Notes: generated by a model from the sequence alone, not told the origin. Positions 9,592 through 17,474 are shown, counted from the first letter of the stretch. The stretch: DNA of 22,386 bases from Acidobacteriota bacterium (GCA_020853255.1 JADYZI010000066.1:1-22386), one strand, 5' to 3'. Made by a program: numbers and translations.

Positions 9592-9909
9592 ATGCAAGCA
9601 CTTGGAATGATCGAATGTATGGGCCTGGTGGCAATGATCGAGGCAGCCGATGCAATGGTCAAGGCCGCCGATGTAAAGCTGGTCGGCTATGAAAAGGTCG
9701 ATGCGGGGCTGGTCACGGCGATTGTTCGCGGTGAGGTCGGGGCCGTGAAGGCGGCAGTTGATGCCGGAGCGGCGGCGGCGCGCCGGATCGGAACTGTCAC
9801 CGGTGTACACGTTATTCCTCGCCCCCACGACGAGGTTCCGATGGGCATATCGGTCCTTGAAACTGGGGAAACGACACGCAAGAAAATATCGGGGTCTGTG
9901 CCGGAATAG
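9592..9909 (+). CDS. BMC-H microcompartment shell protein, second paralogue
   Basis: This 105-residue single BMC domain aligns along its whole length with PduA/EutM and with the shell protein at 6300 ([52 protein letters not shown]). The hexamer-edge lysine and the PRPH arginine are conserved. The pore loop reads KVDAGLV (residues 35-41), placing Asp37 where PduA-type proteins have Gly in IGSG. A facing ring of acidic residues would change pore charge. N-terminal Met substitutions ([11 protein letters not shown]) replace the usual ETKGL. It is the last gene of the operon, with a weak ribosome site, and converges on the VWA gene ending at 9977. It may form mixed hexamers or separate tiles with the first paralogue. 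Confidence 0.95.
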   Translation: MQALGMIECMGLVAMIEAADAMVKAADVKLVGYEKVDAGLVTAIVRGEVGAVKAAVDAGAAAARRIGTVTGVHVIPRPHDEVPMGISVLETGETTRKKISGSVPE

Positions 9910-9913
9910 GTCT

Positions 9914-9945
9914 AATTCGCGTCAAGGTTTAAGAATCAGCGAATT
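9914..9945. terminator. Possible bidirectional terminator between the BMC operon and VWA genes
   Basis: AATTCGC (9914-9920) and GCGAATT (9939-9945) form a perfect 7-base inverted repeat with an 18-base loop in the 67-base gap between two convergent transcription units. It lacks a clear U-tract, so the call is weak. Confidence 0.3.
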
Positions 9946-9976
9946 TCGCCCGGTCACCTATCCTTTCTCAATTGCT

Positions 9977-11056
9977 TCATTTTTGCTTGGTTGCGGCAGT
10001 CTTTGGCGGACCGGAGCCGTCGTTGTCGGCAACGCGGCCAGCCTTTGTGATGGGGATTCGTTTCTGTTTGTTCGGGCCATCGTTGACGACGACCTTTATA
10101 TTTCGGAACGTGCCGTCCTTGCGATCATTCGATGGAATATAACCGATCGAATACTGCATTCTCAGCTCAGATCCGATTTCCCTTGCAATACCGGCGAGAT
10201 CAGCCGTTGATTCGGGAAAATATGCCCTGCCGCCCGTTTCGTCGGCCAATCGCTGCAGGAAGCCTTTCGCCTTGTTCTGGGGACTCTTAGAAATAAATCC
10301 ACCATCCTTGCTCAGGTCTTTCACAAAGCCGATAGCATAGATCTGGACATCGCTTTCACGGAGCATCTCAAAAAGCTGTGCTTCCGAATAGTAGCTGTCG
10401 CGGTCTTCGCCGTCAGAAACGACGATCAGCGCCCGCCGTTTGCGGTCGTCTTTGCCGCGATCGATCTTGTATTCGCTGACTTTCTCAGCCGCGAGGTAGA
10501 CAGCATCAATAATGGCAGTTTGTCCGCCTTCGATGAAGAGATTGTCCAGCGAATCATTTAAATCGGTCTTGTTTGAGGTGAAAGGCTGCTCGATCGTGAT
10601 CTTATCGCGGCTAATAAAGCGGATGATCATTGCTTCATCCGCGGGACGATTTGCATTGACCAGGATCTTTCCGGCTTCTATTACCTGTTCAAGCTGCTTG
10701 CGAAGCGAACCCGAATTATCGATGACCAGGCCATAGTTGGTCGGTACCTCAGAAAACGAAAAGAACCCGATCTGCTGTGGGGTCCCGTCCTCAAAAATTT
10801 TGAAGTCACCCTCGCGAAGGCCGCTGACGGGCCGGTTGTTTCGGTCGACAACCTTTACGTTCAGGTTAACGAGTTCTGTTTCAACTGTTATTATGCCTTC
10901 TTCCTCTTTGATCGGGAGCGGCGTTGGCGTAGGTGTTGCCCGGATGGCCGAGCGGGCAGATTCCGAGGCCTGGCCCGCAGCAGGGCGAGAATAATATCCG
11001 ACAAAGACCATCGATGCGATCACACTTACGATCGATACAAAAAAGACCCGTTTCAT
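9977..11056 (-). CDS. Secreted VWA-domain protein, acidobacterial TIGR03436-like
   Basis: The protein has 359 residues from the ATG at 11056, which gives a signal peptide (MKRVFFVSIVSVIASMVFVG). A start at 11107 would place 17 residues in front of it and overlap the upstream gene. A Thr/Pro stretch follows, then the beta-rich N-terminal domain typical of acidobacterial VWA proteins (VETELVNLNVKVVDRNNRPV, SGLREGDFKIFEDG). The VWA domain has MIDAS residues D113, S115 and S117 (DNSGS), Thr in GQTAIIDAV and Asp in VVSDGEDRDS. A C-terminal segment (QYSIGYIPSN) is shared with the upstream paralogue. The ATG lies four bases after the stop of that gene, so translation is probably coupled. Location is probably periplasmic or extracellular; the ligand is unknown. 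Confidence 0.87.
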   Translation of the reverse strand: MKRVFFVSIVSVIASMVFVGYYSRPAAGQASESARSAIRATPTPTPLPIKEEEGIITVETELVNLNVKVVDRNNRPVSGLREGDFKIFEDGTPQQIGFFSFSEVPTNYGLVIDNSGSLRKQLEQVIEAGKILVNANRPADEAMIIRFISRDKITIEQPFTSNKTDLNDSLDNLFIEGGQTAIIDAVYLAAEKVSEYKIDRGKDDRKRRALIVVSDGEDRDSYYSEAQLFEMLRESDVQIYAIGFVKDLSKDGGFISKSPQNKAKGFLQRLADETGGRAYFPESTADLAGIAREIGSELRMQYSIGYIPSNDRKDGTFRNIKVVVNDGPNKQKRIPITKAGRVADNDGSGPPKTAATKQK

Positions 11057-11060
11057 AATC

Positions 11061-12038
11061 TCACTTGAAATCCGAGGCCGGTGTTGCATAGTAACCTTCA
11101 CGGCCACGGACGGTTAGACGCGGTAAACCACGCGGGGGTTTTACCTTAACTTTAACCTTACGCCATTTTCCGTCCGGCTGGAAATCCGAGGGCGTGTAGC
11201 CGATCGAATATTGGTGCCTGAGCTCAAGTGCTATTCGCTCAAAGATCTCATCCATTTCGACATTGCTTGTGGGATAAAATGACTTTCCGCCTGTAACCGA
11301 TGTAAGTTCGTCGAGGAACGCCTGTCCCTGCATCCCTTGCGGACTGCCGATGTCGCCGGCGTCGATTATGCCAACTGCATAGGTCACAACATCAGATTCC
11401 TTCATCAACCGCCGGACCTCGCCAAAGTTATATCGTGAAGCATTGTCCTGGCCGTCACTAATGACCAACAGGGCCCTTTTTTGATGTGAGCCGCGGGTCA
11501 CACGCTCAAGCCCAAGATAGACCGCATCGTACAAAGCAGTGTTTTGTCGCGGTTCGACAAGCGTAAGTTTTTGGAGCAGGGCCTCGCCGTCGCGTGTCCG
11601 GTCCATCAAAAGTTGAGCCCGGCTGTTGAACGCGATCAGGAAATACTCGTCTGACGGATGGCTGGTTGCGATGAACCGTTTCAGGGCATTTCGCGCCTTA
11701 ACGATCTTATCACCGCTCATCGAGCCCGAAACATCGAAAAGGACACCCACCGAAACAGGGGCATCGGCGTCGCTGAAATACGTGATCTCCTGCTCCTGGT
11801 CGTTATCCACGATCGTAAATGCCTTTTTAGTAAGGCCGGAAACATATCTTCCGTAAAGGTCTGTAACGGTGAGGGTTAGGCTGACAAGATCGGTCCTTAT
11901 CTTCTCGACCTTTGGCGGCGTGGCTTCAGGCGTTTGCCCGATGGCGATCCCAGCCAAAAGTGCGTACAGAAGAACAACTAGCGACAGCCGCAACAGTGAC
12001 CTGAAGGGGCCGGGGAAGATTCTGACTGGTACAGCCAT
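11061..12038 (-). CDS. Secreted VWA-domain protein, acidobacterial TIGR03436-like
   Basis: This 325-residue protein starts at an ATG preceded by GGAG seven bases away. A signal peptide or anchor lies at about 13-35 (LLRLSLVVLLYALLAGIAIG). The N-terminal beta-domain (IRTDLVSLTLTVTDLYGRYV, SGLTKKAFTIVDN) is the family hallmark. The VWA domain carries a complete MIDAS: D102, S104 and S106 (FDVSGSMSG), Thr in QNTALYDAV and Asp in ISDGQDN. It ends with the same HQYSIGYTPSD block as its downstream neighbour, so the two arose by tandem duplication. It is the first gene of a two-gene operon transcribed away from pilC. The family is abundant in Acidobacteriota and without an established general function. 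Confidence 0.88.
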   Translation of the reverse strand: MAVPVRIFPGPFRSLLRLSLVVLLYALLAGIAIGQTPEATPPKVEKIRTDLVSLTLTVTDLYGRYVSGLTKKAFTIVDNDQEQEITYFSDADAPVSVGVLFDVSGSMSGDKIVKARNALKRFIATSHPSDEYFLIAFNSRAQLLMDRTRDGEALLQKLTLVEPRQNTALYDAVYLGLERVTRGSHQKRALLVISDGQDNASRYNFGEVRRLMKESDVVTYAVGIIDAGDIGSPQGMQGQAFLDELTSVTGGKSFYPTSNVEMDEIFERIALELRHQYSIGYTPSDFQPDGKWRKVKVKVKPPRGLPRLTVRGREGYYATPASDFK

Positions 12039-12064
12039 ATTTAGCTCCGTGGGGAACGCTTTGT

Positions 12065-12094
12065 ATATTAGGTGACAGGTCCTCGTTTCCGCAA
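12065..12094 (-). promoter_or_regulatory. Candidate promoter for the two VWA genes
   Basis: On the minus strand there is a -35-like TTGCGG (12089-12094) and a -10-like TAATAT (12065-12070), with an 18-base spacer. Matches to consensus are moderate (3 of 6 each). The resulting leader would be about 20 bases and would include the GGAG ribosome site. Confidence 0.3.
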
Positions 12095-12165
12095 GATAAA
12101 TTCTTCGATGTAGCGGGCATCAAATTGGTTGTTTGCAGTACCCGGAGTCGGCTATCATTATCAAT

Positions 12166-12185
12166 GGCCGCAACTTTTTGCGGCC
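12166..12185. other. Strong palindromic hairpin in the divergent VWA/pilC intergenic region
   Basis: GGCCGCAA (12166-12173) pairs perfectly with TTGCGGCC (12178-12185) around a four-base CTTT loop. It sits in the 212-base gap between divergent genes, so it is not at the end of a gene, and no U-tract follows on either strand. The flanks contain related A/T-rich words (ATCATTATC on both sides). It may be an operator or an RNA hairpin in the pilC leader. No other gene is seen in 12039-12250. Confidence 0.45.
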
Positions 12186-12250
12186 CGCCGCGTGTTATCA
12201 TCATTATCGGTGCATTAAAGGACAATTGCGCCCAGATCCCTAAATAGCTG

Positions 12251-13489
12251 ATGTCAGAATATATTTGCCGATTAGGAACGCCTTCCGGCGAGATCGTGAC
12301 CCGCATAGTCGAGGCCGCGGCCGCCGATGATGCCCGCTTTCAGCTCGAGAAAGAGGGCTTTCGTGTCTTTAATATCTCGGATGCTGAAGGCGGCGTATCA
12401 AAACTGTTGCCGTTCGGCGGTGCAAGTAGTAAGCGGCGAGTGAAACAGGCCGATTTTCTGCTGTTCAATCAACAATTATCGGCCCTGCTTCGCGCCGGTA
12501 TCCCTGTTTTGCAGGCGATAGGACTTCTAAAAACGCGCTCCGGTTCATCGAACCTCCGCGAAGTGCTTGCCGACGTAGAGGAAAAGATCAAGAGCGGCAT
12601 ACCTTTGTCGGAGGCATTTGAAGCGCAGGGGATATTTCCAAAGATCTACACTGCGTCCCTGCTTGCGGGCGAAAAGAGCGGGGCCTTGGACGATGTATTG
12701 CTTCGATTCGTCGACTATCTGCGCCGAAGCGTTGGTATCGCACGAAAACTTCGTGGTGCTTTGGCCTATCCTGCGTTTCTTCTGGTGGCCGCGGCGGGAA
12801 TGATCGCGTTTTTGACGCTTTACATCATTCCGCGGATGTCGAACTTGTTCACCGCCCTCAATTCGCAGCGAGGCCTGCCGACCGTTACGGTCCTTGTGAT
12901 CGGGCTCTCAAATTTGGTTGTGGGCAATATATGGTGGCTTGCGCCACTTTTGCTAGTCGGCGGGACAGCCGTGTATATCTGGTTTCGCACGCTGCGGGGC
13001 AGAACGATGCTGCACCGTTTTCTGCTGCGGATCCCGGTTGGTGGCGTGTTGATCCGGAACATGGCGACCTCACAGCTTTCGCGCTCGCTTTCGACGCTGC
13101 TGTCGGGCGGTATTACCGTCCCTGATTCGTGGGACATTGCATCTGAGGCCTTGAATAACCTTGATCTAAGACAGCGAAGCTTGGGGGTTTCTGCCATGAT
13201 ACGCGAGGGAAGGGGCTTTTCGGAGGCACTTCAGCAAGCAAACTGGCTGCCCGAACTTGCGCTGGATATGATCGGGATCGGTGAAAAATCTGGAAGCCTG
13301 CGTGAAATGCTCGACGAGGTCGCGGCTTTCTACGACGCCGAGGCCGAGGTCAGGTTGGAACAATTGACCACGCTTCTTGAACCGCTGATCCTTCTTGTAA
13401 TGGCGGGTGTGGTGGTCGTTATTCTGCTTGCTATCTATCTGCCGATCATTCAGATGATCTCGTCCGGGCCAATGAGCGGCCGCCATTAG
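12251..13489 (+). CDS. pilC: Type IV pilus / type II secretion inner-membrane platform protein (PilC/GspF)
   Basis: This 412-residue protein has the usual length of the GspF/PilC family. Two T2SSF domains are visible: the first at about 68-192 (FNQQLSALLRAGIPVLQAI, LLAGEKSGALDDVLLRFVDY), the second at about 270-395 (LSRSLSTLLSGGITVPDSW, MIGIGEKSGSLREMLDEVA). Membrane segments lie at about 171-194, 210-245 and 380-403, as expected for the platform that couples the assembly ATPase to pilin extraction. The ATG at 12251 has a poor ribosome site but fits the family start. The stop is 13 bases before the pilB-like gene, so the two form an operon. PilC and GspF cannot be told apart from this sequence alone. 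Confidence 0.93.
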   Translation: MSEYICRLGTPSGEIVTRIVEAAAADDARFQLEKEGFRVFNISDAEGGVSKLLPFGGASSKRRVKQADFLLFNQQLSALLRAGIPVLQAIGLLKTRSGSSNLREVLADVEEKIKSGIPLSEAFEAQGIFPKIYTASLLAGEKSGALDDVLLRFVDYLRRSVGIARKLRGALAYPAFLLVAAAGMIAFLTLYIIPRMSNLFTALNSQRGLPTVTVLVIGLSNLVVGNIWWLAPLLLVGGTAVYIWFRTLRGRTMLHRFLLRIPVGGVLIRNMATSQLSRSLSTLLSGGITVPDSWDIASEALNNLDLRQRSLGVSAMIREGRGFSEALQQANWLPELALDMIGIGEKSGSLREMLDEVAAFYDAEAEVRLEQLTTLLEPLILLVMAGVVVVILLAIYLPIIQMISSGPMSGRH

Positions 13490-13493
13490 TTTT

Positions 13494-13497
13494 GGAG
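13494..13497 (+). promoter_or_regulatory. Ribosome binding site of the pilB-like gene
   Basis: GGAG is placed five bases before the ATG at 13503 in the short pilC-pilB gap, supporting that start codon. Confidence 0.6.
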
Positions 13498-13502
13498 TTG
13501 TA

Positions 13503-15185
13503 ATGGATAAAAGAACCGATACTGCAACCGTCAACGCCTCTTCACCAAAGATCGAGGTCGCATCATTTCTCGACAACGAGCCGCCTGAGGTCGTCGAGGC
13601 AAAACAGCTTGCCCGCCGCTACCGGCTACCGTATATCGACCTCCTGCCTGGCGATCAGCCGTCACCGATCGATTATGAAGAGTTGGCGAAAATTCCGGTG
13701 GATCTAATGCTTCGCAGCCATTTCGTACCGCTCAAACGCGAAGGCCGCGATCTTCACGCCGCCATGGCCGATCCGACAAACCTTGAACGGCTGGACGAAC
13801 TTGAGAACGTGCTTAACGTGAGGATCGTCCCCTATATCGCGACGCAGGGCGCGATCGACGTCGTTCTGAAAAAGGGCGACGCCACACAGCGCGTTTTGCA
13901 GGAGGCGGCATCGACTTTCAAGATCTCGCTTGTCAAGGAAACCGATCAGGGTGAAGAGGTGTTGGACCTCGACCGGCTGGCTACGGATTCGGATATGTCG
14001 CCGATCATCAAACTGGTCGATACCGTAGTTTACAATGCGATGGAATCGCGTGCGTCGGATATTCATATCGAAGCCGGCGACCGCGATCTTCGGGTGAAAT
14101 TTCGCATCGACGGAGCGCTTTACCAGAAGGTCGATCCGATCGATATGGCTTTTCACCAGACCTTGATATCGCGTATCAAGGTAATGTCTGAACTCGATAT
14201 CGCCGAACGGCGAATCCCGCAGGACGGACGTTTCCGTGTTCGATACAAGGGGCGAACGGTCGATTTTCGTGTCTCGATCCTGCCGGCAGCATACGGCGAG
14301 AACTGCGTTATCCGTATTTTGGACAAGGAACAGATATCGGAAGAATTCAAGAATCTCAGCCTCGACGTTGTCGGATTTGACCCGGAAGACATTCGACGGT
14401 TTAGGCTCTATATCAAAGAGCCTTATGGAATGGTACTTGTAACGGGGCCGACCGGTTCGGGTAAAACGACCACGCTTTACGGTGCCTTGAACGAGATCCG
14501 CAACGAAGAAGACAAGATCATCACCATCGAAGACCCGGTCGAATATCAGCTTCAGGGAATCATGCAGATTCCGGTAAATGAGAAAAAGGGACTAACGTTT
14601 GCCCGCGGTTTGCGTTCAATTCTGCGCCACGATCCGGACAAAGTGATGGTCGGTGAGATACGTGACGAAGAGACGGCCCAGATCGCCATCAACTCCGCTT
14701 TGACGGGCCATCTGGTTTTCACGACCGTCCACGCGAATAACGTTATCGACGTTATAGGTCGATTCCTGAATATGCAGGTCGATCTGTATAACTTCGTTGC
14801 GGCGCTGAACTGCGTATTGGCACAGCGGCTCGTTCGCAAATTGTGCCCGACGTGCAAACGGTCGTATCAGCCGAGCATTGAGGAACTCAACGAATCAGGC
14901 CTACCGCCAGAGGCTATCGATGGCCGCACACTTTTCCGAAACGTTGGCTGCGATGCGTGCAATCACACTGGATATCGCGGCCGAACGGCGATCCACGAAC
15001 TTTTGGACATGACCGACACGGTGCGCGAAATGATCATCGCCCGCCGCCCCGGTTCCGAAATTCGCCGCCAGGCCGAAAAAGACGGCCTCTCATCATTGCG
15101 CGAATCGGCGGTAAAAAAGGTCTTCGCCGGCCTGACGACACTGCACGAGATAAACCGCGTGACGTTTGTCGAGGAACTGAGATAA
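13503..15185 (+). CDS. pilB: Type IV pilus / type II secretion assembly ATPase (PilB/GspE)
   Basis: This 560-residue protein has an N-terminal MshEN/T2SSE-N domain (about 25-150: LARRYRLPYIDLL, DLHAAMADPTNLERLDEL). The RecA-like motor domain follows: Walker A GPTGSGKT at 315-322, Asp box (IITIEDPVEYQL), Walker B-region HDPDKVMVGEIRDEETA and His box (TGHLVFTTVHANN). Four cysteines in two CxxC pairs (C448/C451, C483/C486) form the zinc-binding C-terminal element of PilB/GspE. The length and complete N-domain point to an extension ATPase rather than PilT. It powers pilin polymerisation at the cytoplasmic face and works with the platform protein encoded just upstream. No pilin, PilT or PilM-Q genes are in the window, so the exact machine remains open. 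Confidence 0.94.
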   Translation: MDKRTDTATVNASSPKIEVASFLDNEPPEVVEAKQLARRYRLPYIDLLPGDQPSPIDYEELAKIPVDLMLRSHFVPLKREGRDLHAAMADPTNLERLDELENVLNVRIVPYIATQGAIDVVLKKGDATQRVLQEAASTFKISLVKETDQGEEVLDLDRLATDSDMSPIIKLVDTVVYNAMESRASDIHIEAGDRDLRVKFRIDGALYQKVDPIDMAFHQTLISRIKVMSELDIAERRIPQDGRFRVRYKGRTVDFRVSILPAAYGENCVIRILDKEQISEEFKNLSLDVVGFDPEDIRRFRLYIKEPYGMVLVTGPTGSGKTTTLYGALNEIRNEEDKIITIEDPVEYQLQGIMQIPVNEKKGLTFARGLRSILRHDPDKVMVGEIRDEETAQIAINSALTGHLVFTTVHANNVIDVIGRFLNMQVDLYNFVAALNCVLAQRLVRKLCPTCKRSYQPSIEELNESGLPPEAIDGRTLFRNVGCDACNHTGYRGRTAIHELLDMTDTVREMIIARRPGSEIRRQAEKDGLSSLRESAVKKVFAGLTTLHEINRVTFVEELR

Positions 15186-15202
15186 CACGATTCGAGTTCA
15201 AC

Positions 15203-16285
15203 ATGTCGGGGAAGGCCTTGAAAATATTTCTGACAATTCTTTCCGTCCTGGTCTTTTCTATCAGCGTTTTTCCGCAGGGAAAGGGCCGTTTCACGTTTAA
15301 GCAAGGCGTGACATTGAATCACTGGACGAATATGCCAATCGAAGGATGGACGTATGCCGATCCCAAGTGGTTCAGCGAGAAAGACGTTGAATGGATCGCG
15401 CGACAGGGAATCGATCACGTTCAGTTCTATGTGTCGGTGAGGGAAGTCTTCAAGCCTGACGATACATTTGATCAGACAAAACTTGCCGCAGTCGATTCGG
15501 CGGTTGAATGGTGCCGAAAAGCCGGGCTTGGAGTCATCCTCACATTTACCTCGACGCCGTTGCCGGAATTTGCCGATCTGCAGGCCGAGTTTTGGGGCAA
15601 ATTTGCGGAGCATTTTAAGTCGCAAGGTGCGAATGTCCGGTTTCTGGTCGGTTATCCGGTAGACGGCGAGATTGCCGCCCGGAACATCTATTTTGAAAAA
15701 GCCGTGGCAAGTATCAGAAGGTCGGACGCGAAGCGAATGATCTATCTGACCGCCGCCACTACTGATCGGATCGCCGAATTATACGTTCCCAAAAACGATC
15801 GAAACATCGGCATCGCTGCCCGAATAGCTCAGTGGCAGCTTCCCGAGGCGATCGATGTTTTTCTGCTTCAGCATAGTTTCTCAAAAAGACCTTCGTTGAT
15901 CGCGTTCCCGACGACCTTGCCGAACCTGGAAGGCAAGATGGCCGACGACGATAAATGGGCAGTGAAATTCTCAAACGTGAGATTGAATGAGAAGTATTTG
16001 GATGCGAAATTTCGAAAGGTCAATGAATGGATGAAACGGAATCAGCCCGGCCGCGAGTTTTACCTTTCGCATTGGAGATACGTCACCGGCTGGCCTTTTG
16101 CGCCGGAATCGGTCAAAGATGACCGGTCGATCAAAAATTTCGGTAAGGCATTTAGCCGGACGACGCGCAGAAACAAGATCAATTGGAGTGTTTACGACTA
16201 CAACAGCGGAAGTCCTATCAGATATCCGAACGGCGAAGAAGCCCTTATCTTAAAAGCCTTGCGATTACGTCCAAAGCGAAAATGA
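15203..16285 (+). CDS. Secreted TIM-barrel glycosidase-like protein, probably non-catalytic
   Basis: From the ATG at 15203 the protein has 360 residues with a signal peptide (KALKIFLTILSVLVFSISVF). A longer reading from 14957 overlaps pilB and hides the signal. The mature part has the look of a GH5-type (beta/alpha)8 barrel: FKQGVTLNHWTNMP, IARQGIDHVQFYVS, WCRKAGLGVILTFT, FWGKFAEHFKSQGANVRFLV. In GH5 enzymes the next strand ends in NEP, which carries the acid/base Glu; here it reads LVGYPVDGE (149-156), so N-E is replaced by G-Y. The expected nucleophile strand (EFYLSHWRYVTGW) also lacks Glu. It may be a carbohydrate-binding pseudoenzyme or a different glycoside family. It starts 17 bases after pilB but has no obvious functional link to it. 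Confidence 0.65.
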   Translation: MSGKALKIFLTILSVLVFSISVFPQGKGRFTFKQGVTLNHWTNMPIEGWTYADPKWFSEKDVEWIARQGIDHVQFYVSVREVFKPDDTFDQTKLAAVDSAVEWCRKAGLGVILTFTSTPLPEFADLQAEFWGKFAEHFKSQGANVRFLVGYPVDGEIAARNIYFEKAVASIRRSDAKRMIYLTAATTDRIAELYVPKNDRNIGIAARIAQWQLPEAIDVFLLQHSFSKRPSLIAFPTTLPNLEGKMADDDKWAVKFSNVRLNEKYLDAKFRKVNEWMKRNQPGREFYLSHWRYVTGWPFAPESVKDDRSIKNFGKAFSRTTRRNKINWSVYDYNSGSPIRYPNGEEALILKALRLRPKRK

Positions 16286-16402
16286 CCAAAAGATGATGGA
16301 AGTTGCAGAAGCGGGCGTTTGAGGGAGGGAGCCGCCTTCAACATAGGCATTAAGACCTTACTTGCGCGCGGGTTTCGGCATTGGGTTGCAAACAGCCGAT
16401 AA

Positions 16403-17428
16403 TTAGATCAGCTTCCTGTAAACATCCGAATCGACGTTGCCGCCGCTGACGATCAGGCAGACTTTTTGGCCGCGAAACCCTTCTTTGTTTTCGAGTATCG
16501 CACCAAGGCTGAGCGCGCCAGTCGGTTCGCATTTTAGATTTGCAAGGGCGAAGTAAAGTCTTACGGCTTCGGTGATCCTTTCATCTGAAACTTCAATAAT
16601 ATCTTCCGCTCCGTCGCGAATGATCGGCCAGTTCAGGCGGCCGAGGGAAAGTGTTCTTGCGCCGTCGGCTATTGTCGTTGGTTCAGTCTCGTTGGCGGTG
16701 AGTTGGCCGGAGCGGAACGAGCGGGCGGCGTCGTTGCCGAGAAGCGGTTCGGCACCGAAGATCGCTGGGCCTGATGAATCAACCTTCAACGCAGAGTCGC
16801 TGAGACGCTGAGGCTCAGATTCTCCGCGTCTCTGCGTCTCTGCGTTTGATAATGTCGATGTCGCGAGCGAACCTAATTTTAGTGCCTGGATAGTTCCTGA
16901 GATGAGGCCGCCGCCGCCGATGGGGACGACTATCGCATCGAAATTCTCGCCCAATAGCTCGTGTCCGAGCGTTGCGTTTCCGTCGATAACAAATTGGTCA
17001 TCATACGGGCTGGCGATGTAGGCATCGGGCATTTCGTTGCGCAATTGTTCAATTCGTTCGGTTCGACCGACCGTTTTTGTATCTATCAGATCGACCGCCG
17101 CTCCATAACCGCGCACGGCATCGATCTTTACCTGCGCCGATGTTGCCGGCATAACGACGGTACATTGTTTTCCCAGAAGCTTGGCGGAGTATGCAAGCCC
17201 CTGCCCGAAATTTCCAGACGACGCCGTCAGTAAGCGATCGTTCGGCAGTTTCAGAGCCAAATTATAGGCCGCACGGAATTTAAAGCTGCCAGTGTGTTGG
17301 AAAGTTTCGCTGGCGATCGTGATGTCGAGTCTGAGATGATCGATCAATTTTGCCGATCGGATAAGGGTTGTCGGGCGAATCGCCTCAAGCAGTGATAACA
17401 TAGGATTATCGCAGTGTATTACCTTCAC
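16403..17428 (-). CDS. PLP-dependent threonine/serine dehydratase or racemase family enzyme
   Basis: This 341-residue fold-type II PLP enzyme has the Schiff-base Lys50 in HTGSFKFRAAYN, the substrate loop SSGNFGQGLA (70-79), the phosphate-binding GGGGLISG (171-178), the family block PTTIADGA, and a C-terminal SGGNVD. Relatives dehydrate threonine or serine, or racemise serine or aspartate; there is no ACT domain. The start is uncertain: GTG at 17428 is the first start of the frame, and ATG at 17401 gives MLSLLEAIRP, closer to relatives. Residues about 185-220 (including NAETQRRGESEPQ) replace a normally short loop between the glycine loop and the next strand. They are encoded by a palindromic repeat. 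The frame stays open, so the enzyme may still fold. Confidence 0.85.
   Translation of the reverse strand: MKVIHCDNPMLSLLEAIRPTTLIRSAKLIDHLRLDITIASETFQHTGSFKFRAAYNLALKLPNDRLLTASSGNFGQGLAYSAKLLGKQCTVVMPATSAQVKIDAVRGYGAAVDLIDTKTVGRTERIEQLRNEMPDAYIASPYDDQFVIDGNATLGHELLGENFDAIVVPIGGGGLISGTIQALKLGSLATSTLSNAETQRRGESEPQRLSDSALKVDSSGPAIFGAEPLLGNDAARSFRSGQLTANETEPTTIADGARTLSLGRLNWPIIRDGAEDIIEVSDERITEAVRLYFALANLKCEPTGALSLGAILENKEGFRGQKVCLIVSGGNVDSDVYRKLI
16788..16846. repeat. Palindromic CGCAGAGACGCAGAG-type repeat inserted in the dehydratase gene
   Basis: Two 25-base arms (16788-16812 and 16822-16846) are reverse complements with three mismatches, around a nine-base loop. Each arm is built from a repeating unit of the CGCAGAGA kind. 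In protein the repeat gives NAETQRRGE on one arm and QRLSDSAL on the other. Similar CGCAGAG-unit repeats occur dispersed in many bacterial genomes, including inside genes; that statement is from general knowledge. No clear target-site duplication is visible. Confidence 0.75.
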
Positions 17429-17474
17429 GAACGCGGAGCAAACCGGTATTTCCGACGGATCGATCTAATTATCT

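Noticed and set aside
14957..15202. N-terminal extension of the glycosidase-like gene into pilB
   Set aside because: The extra 82 residues overlap the conserved pilB C-terminus and would hide a clear signal peptide that begins at 15203.
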